In this document: in pieces, positions 1-10,840 of the stretch
How positions within the stretch are numbered: the first letter of the stretch is position 1
Layout of the letters: each line of letters starts with the position of its first letter
Source of the DNA: Cryptomeria japonica
Taxonomy: Eukaryota; Streptophyta; Pinopsida; Cupressales; Cupressaceae
DNA: 64,000 nt
Assembly: GCF_030272615.1 (NCBI RefSeq)
Contig: NC_081411.1
Coordinates: 41,219,140 to 41,283,139, forward strand
Reading direction: 5' to 3'
Made by a program: the position numbers and the translations under genes
Notes under the pieces: generated by a model
What the model was told of the DNA's origin: nothing
What the model saw: the letters and a program-made list of their open reading frames with translations, nothing else
The model's database searches: none

Positions 1-800
1 AGAGATATTCATTAAAATTATAAACTAGGTTGGTGTAAAATAAAGCATATAAAACTACATAAACTAGGCCATCTAGACCAATAATATCCAATGCAAACCA
101 CTCCAGGAGAAAGAGGGGACTCAAAATCAGCACCGTTCATCCTTCTAAGTTGATTTCAATGAACCACATACCCTAACACACCTTCCAAAGCCTGTTCGAA
201 GTGAAACATGTAGATAAACAATAAAACTTAGCAACTACTCGGCCTAAGAACATCTTCCAAGGCAAATTACGTAATGCGGATCTCCACACACTAAAATGAG
301 ACCCAAAATAATATTCTAACTCAACCTCTAATGCATATCCAGACCAAAAAAAACATGATCCAACAAGATAATCCATCCAAGCACAATGAGACCCAACACA
401 ACCGATGATACCATGCATAAACTAGCATAGCTCACTTTTTGAACAATAACAACTCTAGAGATTTAAACTATGACACTCCACAAGATAAATAAGCATGTCC
501 TCTAAACTACAACACTTGAATTCACATATCCAAAAGCCACTAAGCAAATTATGAACCAATCTAACAAACTCTCACTGTTAGAGAACAAAAATGACTAAAA
601 TCATCTGAGAAACCAAAGGACCTGTAAAGTTGATAGTACACCATTCACAGAATATTAACATTACATCCAACTCTGAACACCATACTCTTCACAATTCGGA
701 ACAAAATATTCTTCCATTAGGGCATTAAATACTCTTTTTAGTGTATTAAAACTTTTGCTACACTATTTTTTGAGAAACTCATCATGTAAGCACAACATAT
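1..800. other. Flank without recognisable gene
   Basis: AT-rich sequence to the left of element A. I see no coding region I can name. The last five bases (796-800, CATAT) look like the left target-site copy of element A; the right copy at 8745-8749 is CATCT, one mismatch. The DNA on the other side of the insertion (8750 onwards) is therefore the original continuation of this flank. Confidence 0.5.
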
Positions 801-2418
801 TGGTGTAGGACCACCTAGGTTCTAATTTCCTTGTTTTTGCAAATTTTGGCTTGTACTGACCTTAGCCAAGTCGGTGGTGAATAAGGACTCCAGGAGGGTC
901 CAAGAGTGAGTATTTTGGCAATGTAGGTCTAGCTGGAGTTCATTTTATCTAGGTTTGCATTTTTGTGTAGATAGTGTGTTTTGAGTAGTTTTGACCTTTT
1001 TGTTGGTCAAAAGTGTCAAATGTTGACAAAATCCTTAGAGGGGGTTAAGTAAGCCTTAGAAATGTTTAAGATGCCATATGTGATGACTGGGTATAGGTCT
1101 CTTAGGTTGGAGAGATCAAAAGTGTCAAAAACACAAAGTTGCAAAAAGTTGTCATGACAACTTTTGTCCTGAAGTTGGTTAGCGGTGGATTTAGGGATTG
1201 ATCAATGCCATGGAAGGATTAAACACGTGGAAAAAATATATAAACCCCCTCCTGCATGTTTTTCAAGGTTTGTGTACTTGGAATTTGAAAGCAATAATCA
1301 AAACACAAGATTTTGGACTGCACTTGTACATTGTTTTTGTCAATTTTGCATTCTTGTGAAATTTTAATGGATTGAATCCATGAATCCAATGATGGATTGA
1401 GATTCAATAGTGTATTGCAGAGTAGGATTTTCATTTTCAAGCATTGTAATTAGGTTTTTACTACTGTTGAAGTGATTTGATTCACAAATAGCCAGTTTTG
1501 GCTTGTAAATAGTCTCCTCTTTGTAAATATGGTTGCCCCATGAATCCCACACGTGTTGCCATCACGACTAGTTGGGGTATGGTTGGAAACCTTTTGTATA
1601 GTGTAAATATATAGGTTCAAGTGCTGGATAAGTGTTTGATCATGATTGACACCTCTTTCTAGGCGAGTCCAGGAGCAACTTGGTTAGAGAAGAAGAGGTG
1701 AAAAAGTGTCGAATAGTGCAGAGGTGAAAGCAAAAGCACCATTACTAAATTTGGAGGAGTTCATGGGCTTGGGAAAGACTTGTATGAGCTAGGAGGATAC
1801 TTGAAGAATCCATTTCATAGAAAAACCCCAAATTGCTTACTCACTGCCAGTTTAAGCCCTTGAAAACCCTACAAACCCTCATTTTGGGGTTCATACCTTG
1901 TACGGTCAGACCAAAGCCTAAAACCACAAAAATCTATTGGGCATGGGTGTATCATTGAAGGAAAGAAAAAATTGTTTGGGGGTTCTTTGAGTCATTTTCC
2001 TCCAAGCCCTATAAAACCAGTCTAGGAGGCCTAATTAGGCCTAATTCCTTGTAGCCCTTTTTCGGACAAGATTGTGAAACCGGTAGGAAATCTTAAGATT
2101 GAAAACTACCAAAGGACTCCTTATGCACCAAAAAAATGTTAAAAGAACTATTACACCTCTGTAACATCTCAGGTCAATTGGGGGTCAATATGACAAGTGG
2201 GGGCTAAGAGGCCAAAATTGAGCACTAGAGAAGTACAGTGAATTGATAGGGTTCCTAACCAAAACACCTGAAGCAAACACCCTAGAAGGGACAAGAACCA
2301 AGCCCTAGAAGAGAGTGAGAGGGATTTGGAGGCCTAAAAAGCAACTAGGATTGGTGAGTTAGTGGAATTGAGCAACATCAACTAAGAAAGTGTTGAGTGG
2401 GCTAGGTAAACCCCATCA
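801..2418 (+). repeat. 5' LTR of element A (1618 bp)
   Basis: Starts TGGTGTAGGA and ends CCCCATCA directly before the PBS. It matches 7120-8744 along its whole length with scattered substitutions and a few short indels, for example an extra GCAAAAGTT-type duplication near 7455 in the other copy. It carries a TATA box at 1237-1244. Confidence 0.95.
1224..1244 (+). promoter_or_regulatory. U3 core promoter of element A: G-box plus TATA box
   Basis: A CACGTG G-box core (1224-1229) lies 7 bp upstream of TATATAAA (1237-1244). The same pair recurs in the 3' LTR at 7552-7572. G-boxes bind plant bZIP and bHLH factors, so light or stress responsiveness is possible, but that is inference. Confidence 0.7.
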
Positions 2419-2421
2419 AAT

Positions 2422-2434
2422 TGGTATCAGAGCC
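2422..2434 (+). other. Primer-binding site of element A (initiator tRNA-Met type)
   Basis: TGGTATCAGAGCC begins 3 bases after the LTR end. TGGTATCAGAGC is the usual plant PBS complementary to the 3' end of initiator tRNA-Met, and it primes minus-strand cDNA synthesis. Confidence 0.9.
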
Positions 2435-2459
2435 TACAAGATTTGAGCTAGTAAGGTTG

Positions 2460-3570
2460 ATGTCCTTGTTGTCAGGAGAGTTGTTTCGAGACAAAATGGT
2501 GATCAATTTTGAATTGGCAAGGAAAGTGGAAGACCAAGAGGAGGAGAATAGGCTCCTGAAGGAAAAGTTGGAAAGATTGGAGAGCAAGCTTGGTGATATT
2601 GAGAGCAAGGCAAAAGAAGTGTATGTAAAGGTGGAAGGAGTAGAAGGAAAGGGTAAAGAAGTGGCAGAGGTAGAAAAGATACCTGAACCTGATCTTATCT
2701 TAGAGAAAGAACCTTTTTTTAAGGTATTGAAGGCCTTGAGTGACAAGTCACTAGAAGGATTGCCATTGTTCACTAGCAAGATGGAGGCGAAAGTGGTCCT
2801 AGAATGGATAGAAGGTATGGAGAACCACTTTGAGTGTGAATGCATAACTGAAGCCCAAAGAGTTAGAGTAGCCAAGTCCAGGATGAGAGGCCCCGCTCTC
2901 ACATGGTGGTCGTTTGTTCAAGATGAGAGGAAGAAAATGGGCAAAGCACCCATCTCTTCTTGGAAAGGGATGTTAGTTAAAATCAAAGAAGTCTATCTCC
3001 CTAATAACTATGAAGTGCAAATTCATAGGAAGAGGCAAAACTTAAGGTAGAAGGATCTTGATGTCAGTAGCTACACCAAAGAGTTTCACAAACTTAGCCT
3101 TAGATCTCATGTGGTAGAAGAGGAGAGTCTCAAGATTGCTAGGTACCTAAATGGACTACGGTGGAACATCCAAGAAGAAATTAGTTTGATGAGCCCAAAA
3201 ATAGTCCATCAAACTTTTCAACTTGCTCTTAAGGTGGAGGAAAAATTGAAAAGAAGACATGAATCAAGCAATAATAGGGGCAGAGGCAAGGGAAAATACA
3301 ATAGAGGCCATAGAGGAGGCTTTGGTGGAAGAAGTTCTGAACAAAGAACAGAAGGAGAGTCTAAACTCATTGAGCAACAAGATAGTGTCAGCAGCAGGGG
3401 AGGATTCAATAGAGGAAGGCGATCAAACAATGGTTCTAGAGGAAGATCTAGTAGCCAAGGTAGAGGTTCCTCATACTTTGCAACAATGAAATGTTATCAA
3501 TGTAACCAACTTGGTCAACCAACATATAGGTGTCTAGAGAAGGGATTATTATCACATGATGGTGAAAGAA
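2460..3570 (+). pseudogene. gag of element A (capsid and nucleocapsid)
   Basis: The frame has an ATG at 2460, with a later in-frame ATG at 2496. It opens with an acidic, Leu/Lys-rich heptad-like segment suggesting a coiled coil. A Gag core with ALTWWSF follows near 2895, where capsid-type sequence is expected, and then a long Arg/Gly/Ser-rich basic tract at about 3280-3470. The zinc knuckle near 3490-3530 keeps its Cys residues, but Gln stands where the CX2CX4HX4C His is expected. A TAG at 3048 interrupts the frame, and homology continues in the same frame immediately after it. Normal role: assembly of the retrotransposon particle in the cytoplasm. Here it cannot give full-length protein without read-through. 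Confidence 0.85.
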
Positions 3571-4085
3571 GAGTGAGCTACCTCCAAGAAGAGTCTTCAA
3601 GCAACAAGACCTCAGAAGTTGCCTTAGAATCAAAAGTAGGTGACAACTTGATGATAAGGAGAACTTTGATCAAAGAACCAGTTAGAAAAGAGCCTAGCCA
3701 AAGAAGGTCCTTGTTTAGGATCAAATGCAAGACTTTGGATAAAGTATGCAAAGTGATCATTGATTCAGGGTCTATAGACAATATAGTGTCAGAGGAGGGA
3801 GTAGGGAAGCTCAAATTGCAGAGGATACCTCACAATGACCCTTATAAAGTCACTTGGTTGAACAAAGGACAACATGTTCTTGTTAATGAGCAAGCATGGG
3901 TGGATTTTACCATTGGAAGGTATAAGGACAAGGTGTTATGTGATGTCCTACCCATGGATGCATGCCATATTCTCTTAGGAAGACCATGGTAATTTGATAG
4001 ACAAGCTATCCATGATGGAGCCAAGAATGCATATTCATTCAAGAAGGATGGAGTCACTTTCAAGATTTAGTCTATCCTTGAGGAA
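3571..4085 (+). pseudogene. Protease region of element A
   Basis: The retropepsin active site is visible as IIDSG near 3760-3774, and the flap-to-C-terminal signature ILLGRPW lies just before a TAA at 3990. In related elements this is followed by Gln, so CAA to TAA is the likely change. A second stop, TAG, sits at 4068. About 20 bases later, near the A-run 4090-4095, the reading frame shifts by one base relative to RT. The domain normally cleaves the Gag-Pol polyprotein. The active-site Asp is intact, but the frame is broken on both sides. Confidence 0.85.
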
Positions 4086-5590
4086 GGTGAAAAAAGGCAG
4101 CGGGTCCTAATGTTCTTTTGGTGAGTGAAAAGCAGTTCTTGAAGACGCTTGAGGAAGGTGAAGGCATAGGGTTTGCACTTGTGATGAAGCCCAAAGAAGA
4201 AGACAAGAAAGAACAACAAGATTTACCCATAGAGGTGCAATAATTGTTGAAGAAATTCAAAGGTATAGTAAGTGAAGGACAACTAGCCACCTTACCTCCT
4301 AAAAGAACCATAAGCCATCAAATAGACTTCATTCCTAGAGCATCTTTGCCTAATAAGGCAGCCTATAAAATGACTCCTCAATAGAATGTTCAAATGTCTA
4401 AGCAAGTCCAAGAGCTCTTAGATCAAGGCCTAATTAGGAAGAGTATTAGCCCTTATGCTATCCCTACCGTGTTGGCACCAAAAAAAGGTGGTACTTGGAG
4501 GTTGTGTACTGATTCTAGAGCCATAAATAGGATCACCATCAGATATAGGTTCCCTATTCCTAGAATAGAAGACCTAATGGATTGTTTAGGGGAAGCCAAG
4601 TACTTTACCAAGATTGACCTTAAGAGTGGCTACCATCAAATAAGAATCAAGGAGGGTGATGAATGGAAGACTGCATTTAAGACTACTGAAGGTCTTTATG
4701 AGTGGCTTGTAATGCCATTTGGCTTATCCAATGCTCCAAGCACCTTCATGAGACTCATGAATGAGGTGATGAAGGACTTCATAGGTAAATTTGAGGTAGT
4801 ATATCTTGATGATATTCTCATTTTCAGTTAGGATAGAGCAGCACATATTAGTCATTTGCAAGATGTATTACAAAGATTATATGATGAAAAGCTAACCATG
4901 AATTTGGAGAAATGTGAGTTTGTTAAGAAGGAATTGGTTTACCTTGGGTTTTTCTTATCTCAAGGAAACCTCAAGATGGACCCAAGCAAATTTCAAGCCA
5001 TTGTAAATTGGCCCACTCCTAGATCAGCAACAAAGGTGAGAAGCTTCCATGGATTAGCCCAATACTATAGAAAGTTTATTAGGTAGTTCACTGCAATATG
5101 TGCCCCAATGCTAGAAACCATTAGAGGTGGTATGAAGGTAAAGTTTCAGTGGAATGAGGTAGAAAACAAAGGTTTTGAAACATTGAAGGAGAAAATAGCT
5201 ACCCAACTGGTACTAGTATTGCCTAGTTTTGAGAAACTATTTATTGCAGAGTGTGATGCAAGCAATGTAGCAGTAGGTGTTGTCCTAAGTCAAGAGGGAA
5301 GACTAGTAGCCTTCCATAGTGAGAAGCTAAGTGATGCCAAGAGGAAATACTCCTCTTATGATCTTAAGTTGTATGATTTGATGCAGGCATTGAGAAAATG
5401 GAGACACTATCTCCTACCTAAAGAATTTGTGGTGTACATAGATAACCAAGCGTTAAGTTTTCTGAATTCCTAAGACAAACTCAGTCACAAACACATGAAA
5501 TGGGTGGAGTATATGAAAGCGTATACTTTCACCATTAAGCACAAGAAAGGGCAGCAAAACCGGGTAGCTGATGCACTGAGTAGGAGGCTC
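4086..5590 (+). pseudogene. Reverse transcriptase and RNase H of element A
   Basis: The RT core is recognisable from the [20 protein letters not shown] and [12 protein letters not shown] motifs and the catalytic YLDD box at about 4800-4815. The thumb/connection region YYRKFIR ends at a TAG (5084). RNase H starts near 5240 with ECDAS, and the DNQAL segment lies just before a TAA (5471). In-frame stops are at 4241, 4382, 4829, 5084 and 5471. At most of them related elements have Gln, for example after FLNS. Codons between stops look normal and the frame is constant, so decay is by point mutation rather than by rearrangement. Confidence 0.92.
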
Positions 5591-7099
5591 TTCACAGTCC
5601 AAGGAATTCAGTTGAGAAGCATCATTGTAGATAGTTTTAAGGATTTGTATGCAGAGGATGAAGACTTCTCAAGTGCCTACCAAGTATGCAAGGAATATCA
5701 AAATCATTTCCATAGTGAATACTTAGATTTCACTTTGCAAAATGGGCTATTGTTGAAAGGTGGACAACTTTGTGGCCCTAGAGGCTCGATGAGGGAAAAT
5801 ATAATACAAGAGAAACACAATGGCAACCTTAGTGGTCATTTTGGAGTCAATAAGACTCAAGAATTGGTTCAGAGATTCTATTATTATCCAGGGATGAATC
5901 AAGATATAAAGAGGTATGTGGAGACTTGCATAGTTTGCTAAAAAGATAAGGGTACTTCAACAAATGTCGGTTTGTATCCACCTCTTCCCATTCCAAGTAG
6001 ACCTTGGGAATGCATTAGCATGAATTTTGTGGTAGGTTTGCCAAAGACTAAGCAAGTATATGATAGTATTTTTGTCATTGTGGACAGATTTAGCAAAATG
6101 GCTCACTTTGTGCCGTGTAAGACCACTCATGATGCATGCCACATAGCTCAGTTGTTCTTTAAGGAAATAGTAAGGATACATGGTTTACCATTGAGTATAG
6201 TTTCAGATAGGGACTCCAAATTTATGAGTCATTTTTGGAAAACATTATGGCAAAATCTTGTCACAAACCTCTCTTTTGGATCAGCCTACCATCCTCAAAC
6301 ACATGGGCAGACTAAGGTGGTAAATAGAAGTTTAGGAAACCTATTGAGGTGCCTTACCAAGGAGTATGGTCAGACATGGGATCAAGTACTTGCTCAATTT
6401 GAATATGCATACAATGACACTATAAATAGGACTACTGGTAAGAGCCCTTTTGAAATAGTCTATGGTGTGCACCCAAGAGGCATTTTTGAGTTGAGAGATT
6501 TAGGAAGTGCAACAATCAGAAGTGGATATGTAGAGGACTTTTCTTAGTCCATGAAGGAGGTCCAGGAATCAGTTAGGAAAGCTTTGAAGGAGAACACAAG
6601 CAAAATCAAACAAAAAGTTGATGAAAAGAGGAGAAATCTACAATTTCAAGTGGGGGATCTTGTTATGGTGCACTTGAACAAAGCAAGGCTACAACAAGGT
6701 GTGCCAAACAAGTTGCAGATGAGGAGGATAGGTCCATGTGCCATTTTAGCTAAGTATGGTGGAAATGCATACATGGTGGATCTTCCTAGTGACATAGGCT
6801 TATCACCGGTTTTTAACATAACAGATTTGATTGCATACAATGGGGTAGTCCAAGGTATAGGTTGCAGTCCCATAGAGGTTTTAGATGATGCACATAACCT
6901 TCACTTACCACCCAAGCCTAATCCTAAGGCCGAGAAGGTGTTAAGTTCAAGAATTGCTAAGAAGACTAGGCATCAAGCCTATTGGGAGGACCTCATTAAG
7001 TGGCAGGGAATGGATGATGTTGAGGCTACATGGGTGATGGAGTTATAGTTTTAGAAGCTTGGCATTGATCCAACACTAATTCCTCAAGAGGTGGCATGA
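5591..7099 (+). pseudogene. Integrase and C-terminal chromodomain-like region of element A
   Basis: The HHCC zinc-binding module spans about 5815-5941 (HxxxLSGHFG ... CIVC). In the catalytic core the first acidic position reads SMNF where SMDF is expected (Asp to Asn, near 6020). The second Asp is present (SDRDSKF, near 6210). The Glu position after GQT is Lys (near 6315). Two of the three catalytic residues are therefore lost, in addition to stops at 5939, 6545, 7046 and 7052. The C-terminus (6960-7040) contains YWEDLIKWQGM...ATW, a chromodomain-like core. The natural terminator is probably the TGA at 7097, since homologous-looking sequence continues past 7046. Confidence 0.88.
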
Positions 7100-7109
7100 T
7101 CTCTTTTTG

Positions 7110-7119
7110 TTAGGGAGAA
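7110..7119 (+). other. Polypurine tract of element A
   Basis: The purine-rich TTAGGGAGAA directly abuts the 3' LTR start at 7120, the position required for plus-strand priming. Confidence 0.6.
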
Positions 7120-8744
7120 TGGTGCAGGAGCACCTAGGTTCTAATTTCCTTGTTTTTGCAAATTTTGGCTTGTACTAACCTTAGCCAAGTCAGTGGTGAA
7201 TAAGGACTCTAAGAGGGTCCAAGAGTGAGTATTTTGGCAATGTAGGTTTAGGTGGAGTTCATTTTATCTAGGTTTGCATTTTTGTGTAGATAGTGTGTTT
7301 TGAGTAGTTTTGACCTTTTTGTTGGTCGAAAGTGTCAAATGTTAAAAAAAGCCTTAGAGGGGGTTAAGTAAGCCTTAGAAATGTTTAATATGTCATATGT
7401 GATGATTGGGTATAGGTCTCTTAGGTTGGAGAGATCAAAAGTGTCAAAAACACAAAGTTGCAAAAGTTGCAAAAAGTTGTCATGACAACTTTTGTCCTGA
7501 AGTTGGTTAGCGGTGGATTTAGGGATTGCTCAATGCCATGGAAGGATTCCACACGTGGAAAAACTATATAAACCCCCTCCTACAAATTTTTCAAGGTTGG
7601 TGTACTTGGAATTTGAAAGTAATAATCAAAACACAAGATTTTGGACTGCACTTTTACATTGTTTTTGTCAATTTTGCATTCTTGTGAAAGTTTAATGGAT
7701 TGAATCCATGAATCCAATGATGGGTTGAGATTAAATAGTGTGTTTTAGAGTAGGATTTTCATTTTCAAGCATTGTAATTATCTTTTACTACTATTGAAGT
7801 TATTTGATTCACAAATAGCCAGTTTTGGCTTGTAAATAGTCTTTTCTTTGTAAATATGGTTGCCCCATGAATCCCACACGTGTTGCCATCATGGCTAATT
7901 GGGGAATGGTTGGAAACCTTCTGTATAGTGTAAATATGTAGGTTCAAGTTCTGGATAAGTGTTTTATCATGAATGACACCTCTTTCTAGGCAAGTCCAGG
8001 AGCAACCCGGTTAGAGAAGAAGAGGTGAAAAAGTGTTGAATAGTGCAGAGGTGAAAGCAAAAGCACCATTACTAAATTTGGAGGAGTTCATGGGGTTGGG
8101 AAAGACTTGTATGAGATAGGAGGATCCTTAAAGCATCCATTTCATAGCAAAACCCCAAATTGCCTACTCACTATTGGTTTAAGCCCTTGAAAACCCTACA
8201 AACCCTCATTTTGGGGTTCATACCTTGTACGGTCAGACCAGAGCCTAAAACCACAAAAATCTATTGGGTATGGGTGTATCATTCAAGGAAAGCAAAACTT
8301 GTTTGGGGGTTCTTTGAGTCATTTTCCTCCAAGCCCTAGAAAACCAATCTAGGAGGCCTAATTAGGCCTAATTCCTTGTAGCCCTTTTCCAGACAAGATT
8401 GTGAAACCGGTAGGAAATCTTAAGATTGAAAACTACCAAAGGACTCCTTATGCACCAAATTTTTTTAAAAGACCTTATTACACCTCTGCAACATCTCATG
8501 GCAATTGAGGGTCAATATGACAAGTGGGGGCTAAGAGGCCAAAATTGAGCACTAGAGAAGTACAGTGAATTGATAGGGTTCCTAACCAAAACACCTGAAG
8601 CAAACACCCTAGAAGGGACAAGAACCAAGACCTAGAAGAGAGTGAGAGGGACTTGGAGGCCTAGAAAGAAACTAGGCTTGTGTGTTGGTGGAATTGAGCA
8701 ACATCAACTAAGGAAGTGTTGAGCAGGCTAGATAAACCCCATCA
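7120..8744 (+). repeat. 3' LTR of element A (1625 bp)
   Basis: Direct repeat of 801-2418 with TG..CA ends. TATATAAA at 7565-7572 has CACGTG just upstream, here inside CCACACGTGG. It is followed by CATCT, the probable right target-site copy. Confidence 0.95.
7552..7572 (+). promoter_or_regulatory. G-box and TATA box in the 3' LTR of element A
   Basis: CACGTG (7552-7557) and TATATAAA (7565-7572), same layout as in the 5' LTR. If active, transcription would run rightward out of the element into 8.7 kb. Confidence 0.6.
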
Positions 8745-8929
8745 CATCTTCACTAGGCAATATGACAACGTCTGAAAAACTCAATATCAGATCAAATATA
8801 CCACTAAAAATTTGTGATCAACTATCACCAACAGTAGTTTGGATAGCACAATACCTTATCTAGACCAGACCAGATCTGAACCAACAAGTTTGACATCAAT
8901 TACAACATAACTCAAATTTCTAACAAAAA

Positions 8930-9150
8930 CATGTTTGCTTGGAGATTGTTGAAACTTACTACTCAACAATGCTCAAATCTAAAGAATACTTGAAGGATAT
9001 GGTGTGTTGAAATGTCACCTTGATAATTGAAGATGGTTTGGATATTATAGAATGCTTGTGATATGAAAATGAATTATATGAATTGTCTTATATAGGATTC
9101 TTAAGGTATTTCATAAATTAGGCCGACCTCCAACGATCATATTGAGACAT
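8930..9150 (+). repeat. Dispersed repeat, copy 1
   Basis: About 220 bp aligns with 19913-20135 in the same orientation; both contain GGAGATTGTTG, ATGCTCAAATCTAAAGAATA and a TATATAGG-like stretch. This looks like an LTR or promoter fragment of an older element. It is cut at the right by TGTAATGTCCCC, the start of another repeat. Confidence 0.65.
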
Positions 9151-9380
9151 GTAATGTCCCCTTTTTAGTTTGTTCCTATTCTTGAGTGATTAGCCTATCA
9201 TTTTGACCCTCCTAGGCTATAATTGTGGATAGAGGGTCTTTTGAGGCAAGGGCTTGGTTATTGGGGGTTCTCGACTTCTCCAGAATTCGGTATGTTCCAG
9301 TTTGGTCTTCGTTTGGTTCAGATTGGACTTTGTTTGGGATCTGTATGCATTACTAAAAATAGAAAGGGCCCCTCTCTATG
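9147..9380 (+). repeat. LTR-end fragment beginning TGTAATGTCCCC
   Basis: The start TGTAATGTCCCCTTTTTAG resembles the terminus at 39609 (TGGTAATGTCCCCTTCTTAG). LTRs with such ends usually close with the inverse GGGGACATTACA, which I do not find here, so this is probably a truncated piece. The right boundary is uncertain. Confidence 0.4.
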
Positions 9381-9397
9381 TTCTCAAGTGAAACTTT

Positions 9398-9687
9398 TTA
9401 TAGCTCATTCTCCATAGTTGTCCTCATATCCTCTTGAGTTAAATCAACATTCTTAACAAAGTCATCATATAAATTTTTGGCTATCATGGGTGAAGTATCT
9501 CTATTCCTTGTTCTTCCTTTTTTCTTGCCACAATCCATCAAATACTTCATCTAGCAGTCAAAATCTAGAAAAATTTTGGTCTTATATGGAAGTGCTCTAT
9601 ATTCCTCATAAGCAATCATCACTTCATCAACAAATTTAGAAGCCATATTTTCCACATAGGGTGGCGGGATGATAACTTTGTTACCAC
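9398..9687 (-). pseudogene. Fragment of an unrecognised protein-coding sequence
   Basis: The minus strand reads about 95 codons with a single TAG near the middle and an in-frame TAA at 9400-9398. Composition is protein-like: NKVIIPPPYVENM, then a mixed acidic/basic helical segment, then LTQEDMRTTMENE. I do not recognise the family, but it is more coherent than neighbouring frames. It may be a piece of an old retroelement polyprotein or transposase. No start codon or partner domain is visible. Confidence 0.35.
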
Positions 9688-9886
9688 TATAATATCCCCT
9701 TCTCATTTATGACTCAAAGCGTGCAAGGAATATCAACAAACAAATGTTTCCTAACATTCAACCTCTTGTTCAAAAGAATTAGACTGTATAACCTGTGTGT
9801 TATGTGATTTTCTAGATAGTCGTATAATCTTGCGTGTTGTGTTGTTTGGACTTAACATGCAAATACATGGACCAAAATATGGAAAA

Positions 9887-10162
9887 TGTACACTAATAGC
9901 TGACTAGAAATTTGACAAATAGTTGGCATACAATCATGTAACAAGATATAAACTAAATGTAACCTTATATCTCTCTTTATTAGAAGGCAATAGACTTATT
10001 ACAAATGTCTAAATAAGGGCCAAGACTCTTAGCTAATAACAAACAATTTTCAGAATGTAGTCATATGTAGCTCCAAACTCTTTAATTGCAGCATTTTAGA
10101 TTAATTACAATGATTGAATATGCCAACTATTAGTCAAATTTACAGTCAGCTATTAGTGTACA
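9887..10162. mobile_element. 276-bp inverted-repeat (MITE-like) element
   Basis: The 44-bp ends are inverted copies with 3 mismatches: 9887-9930 begins TGTACACTAATAGCTGACT and 10119-10162 ends with its complement. There is no coding capacity inside. No clear target duplication is visible. The right end coincides exactly with the truncated end of element B's left LTR. Confidence 0.75.
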
Positions 10163-10808
10163 AATAAACGGTAATATCCGAACTATAAGATTCAGGTCAC
10201 TGGCATGTTCATACATGCTCAATTACAAAATTGGTCAACTTCAGACCTTTAAATCTTATGATATATCTTCTATATTATTTTTGATGATTTATGATGCTTA
10301 ATTACATTGATTTATATGGTCTAGAGGAATCCAGTCAGCCTAAGAAGAATCAAACAATGATGAACAAGATGAAACGTGCCAAAACCACCATGTCGACCTC
10401 CGCCAAGGAAAATCCTCCAGAAAGTCTAAAGGATGAAGTGTGGATCAAAGGGAAGGTTGGCCACATTCCAAGGAACATTGGAATAATGCGTTGAGGCTCT
10501 GCAATCTATGGAAAGGATTTGCAAGATTCGCTAAGAGCAAATAGGTCCAAGAGGCTCCAGTGTTCTAAGCAAGAAAACTATCTCGGAATCCGGAAGCGAT
10601 AACTTATCGAAAAATAATCTAAACGTCTCGCAGTTTAGAAATAAGGAAGATGATCACGTTCACAAGCAAAATCCAGCACCACAAGATCCGGTGAGAAAAT
10701 GCAAGAAAATGCAGAAAGAAATGTTGAAATTGAAAACTGAAAATAAACTGAAAATAAATGTTTTTGGTTGATGCAAGATTGCCAAGAACCGGGGATGCTC
10801 TTGTATCA
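10163..10808 (-). repeat. 3' LTR of element B, truncated
   Basis: Aligns with 15566-16200, for example a shared TTTATATGGTCTAGAGG near 10310 and 15705, and ends GTATCA at 10808. The segment equivalent to 15421-15565 is absent: the sequence switches at 10162/10163 to the end of the 276-bp inverted-repeat element. Confidence 0.85.
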
Positions 10809-10840
10809 GACATCCAAGATTGTTGAAAAAAGTGAGTCTC

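Larger units (their letters stand above)
801..8744 (+). mobile_element. Element A: full-length Ty3/gypsy chromovirus-type LTR retrotransposon, inactive
   Basis: Two long direct repeats (801-2418 and 7120-8744) begin TGGTG and end CCCATCA, giving TG..CA termini. Just inside the 5' LTR is the plant-typical initiator-Met primer-binding site TGGTATCAGAGCC, and a purine-rich tract precedes the 3' LTR. Between them, in order, lie gag, zinc knuckle, aspartic protease, RT (YLDD), RNase H, integrase and a C-terminal chromodomain-like segment. RT before integrase is the Ty3/gypsy order, and the chromodomain suggests a chromovirus. The first 160 LTR bases differ at 8 positions (about 5%), so the insertion is not recent. 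The frame carries twelve premature stops and one frameshift. Imperfect 5-bp target duplication CATAT/CATCT. Confidence 0.95.

Noticed and set aside
173..418. 81-codon minus-strand ORF at the left edge
   Set aside because: No recognisable motif, no splice context, and length within chance for this composition.
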